From: Polynucleobacter sp.
Lineage (GTDB): Bacteria; Pseudomonadota; Gammaproteobacteria; Burkholderiales; Burkholderiaceae
Assembly: GCA_023257325.1 (NCBI GenBank)
Contig: JALRCP010000027.1
Span: forward strand, 1 to 6,914
Direction of reading: 5' to 3'
DNA: 6,914 nt
The translations under genes and the position numbers were made by a program. Shown piece after piece: positions 6,288 through 6,914 of this stretch. Each line of letters starts with the position of its first letter. Position 1 is the first letter of the stretch. The notes beneath the pieces are model-generated. The model saw only the letters and a program-made list of their open reading frames with translations. It had not been told where the DNA came from and did not search any database.

Positions 6288-6914
6288 CTACTCTTGCGAG
6301 GCCAAATGTAAATGTAATTGTGAGCGCGCCAAGTCCGTTCCATCTCCCTGCTGGCGATCAGCCAAGGCTTTAGGAGAATTTCTGGCAGCTTCTAGCGCAT
6401 CCAAGTAAGACTCGGTGATATCACCTGTGATGTAGTGTCCATCAAAGCATGAAGCATCAAAATTGGTAATCGCAGGATTGATATCTCTAACAGCTTTTTT
6501 GAGGTCCTCAACGTCTTGATAGATGAGTTGATCCGCACCAATCAATTTGGTAATTTCTTCATGCGTTCGTCCATACGCCACCAATTCACTGCGAGTTGGC
6601 ATGTCAATACCGTACACGTTCGGAAATCGAACCGGAGGCGCTGCAGACGCAAAGATGACCTTCTTGGCGCCTGCATCTCTGGCCATTTGCACAATCTCAT
6701 ATGAGGTAGTGCCGCGCACAATCGAGTCATCCACGATCAAGACATTTTTATCCTTGAACTCCAAACGCATGGCATTGAGTTTTTGACGCACTGATTTTTT
6801 GCGCATCGCTTGACCTGGCATGATGAAGGTGCGACCCACATAACGATTTTTAAAAAAGCCTTCGCGATAAGGTACGCCCAACAACTTAGCCACCTGCATG
6901 GCAGCAGGACGGCT
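6288..6914 (-). CDS. purF: PurF: amidophosphoribosyltransferase, C-terminal part (5' end beyond right edge)
   Basis: First committed step of purine synthesis: transfers ammonia from glutamine onto PRPP to form phosphoribosylamine. Only the last 208 residues lie in the window; the frame continues through the right edge ([10 protein letters not shown] at the boundary), so the internal Met at 6899 is not the start. The visible part belongs to the phosphoribosyltransferase domain: [13 protein letters not shown] (fragment residues 23-35) and the PRPP-binding loop [14 protein letters not shown] (58-71), followed by [19 protein letters not shown]. These match the well-known PurF pattern closely. The N-terminal glutaminase domain with its catalytic cysteine is outside the window. 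The tail after about residue 180 is variable, as usual in this family. The stop TAG is 9 bases before metZ, giving an apparent purF-metZ operon. Confidence 0.93.
   Translation of the reverse strand, partial: SRPAAMQVAKLLGVPYREGFFKNRYVGRTFIMPGQAMRKKSVRQKLNAMRLEFKDKNVLIVDDSIVRGTTSYEIVQMARDAGAKKVIFASAAPPVRFPNVYGIDMPTRSELVAYGRTHEEITKLIGADQLIYQDVEDLKKAVRDINPAITNFDASCFDGHYITGDITESYLDALEAARNSPKALADRQQGDGTDLARSQLHLHLASQE

Noticed and set aside
6109..6408. Plus-strand open frame of 99 codons across the metZ-purF junction
   Set aside because: Antisense to both metZ and purF, with no family resemblance.
6897..6899. ATG at 6899 as the start of a short protein
   Set aside because: The frame stays open to the window edge and the sequence is the middle of PurF, so this is an internal methionine.
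1..6914. CRISPR array, tRNA/rRNA genes, insertion sequences or long repeats
   Set aside because: No repeated spacer structure, RNA-gene signature, transposase frame or terminal inverted repeats were seen on either strand.

Overview
The window holds parts of three transcription units, and every gene in it can be placed in a known family. The genes, the moderate GC content (mid-40s % by eye) and the purF-metZ pair point to a proteobacterium. I think a beta-proteobacterium is most likely, of the low-GC freshwater Burkholderiales type (for example Polynucleobacter-like). The genus is a guess from gene content and composition, not a sequence match.

Left third, minus strand: soxC (2070-721) and soxD (737 to the left edge, 3' end missing). 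They encode the molybdenum and cytochrome c subunits of the periplasmic sulfane/sulfite dehydrogenase of thiosulfate oxidation. They overlap by 17 bases and appear translationally coupled.

Centre, plus strand, divergent from soxC across a 233-base AT-rich spacer: modB (2304-2945), modC (2945-4030) and a Tat-exported SoxH-like metallo-beta-lactamase-fold hydrolase (4048-5052). The three are tightly packed and look like one operon. modBC encode the permease and ATPase of a molybdate ABC importer, but the window has no gene for the periplasmic binding protein ModA. A molybdate pump divergent from a molybdoenzyme suggests that it supplies molybdate for the SoxC cofactor. The spacer carries a perfect 6-6-6 inverted repeat (2115-2132) that could be an operator.

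Right third, minus strand: the 3' part of purF (6288 to the right edge) followed after 9 bases by metZ (6278-5076). These are housekeeping genes for purine and methionine synthesis. They converge on the hydrolase gene, and a perfect 12-bp hairpin (5048-5075) sits between the two stop codons and probably terminates transcription from both sides.

The most interesting observation is the sulfur/molybdenum cassette itself: soxCD, a modBC pair lacking modA, and an uncharacterised Tat-exported metallohydrolase in the molybdate operon. No RNA gene, CRISPR array or insertion sequence was seen, and no stretch over 300 bases lacks a gene.
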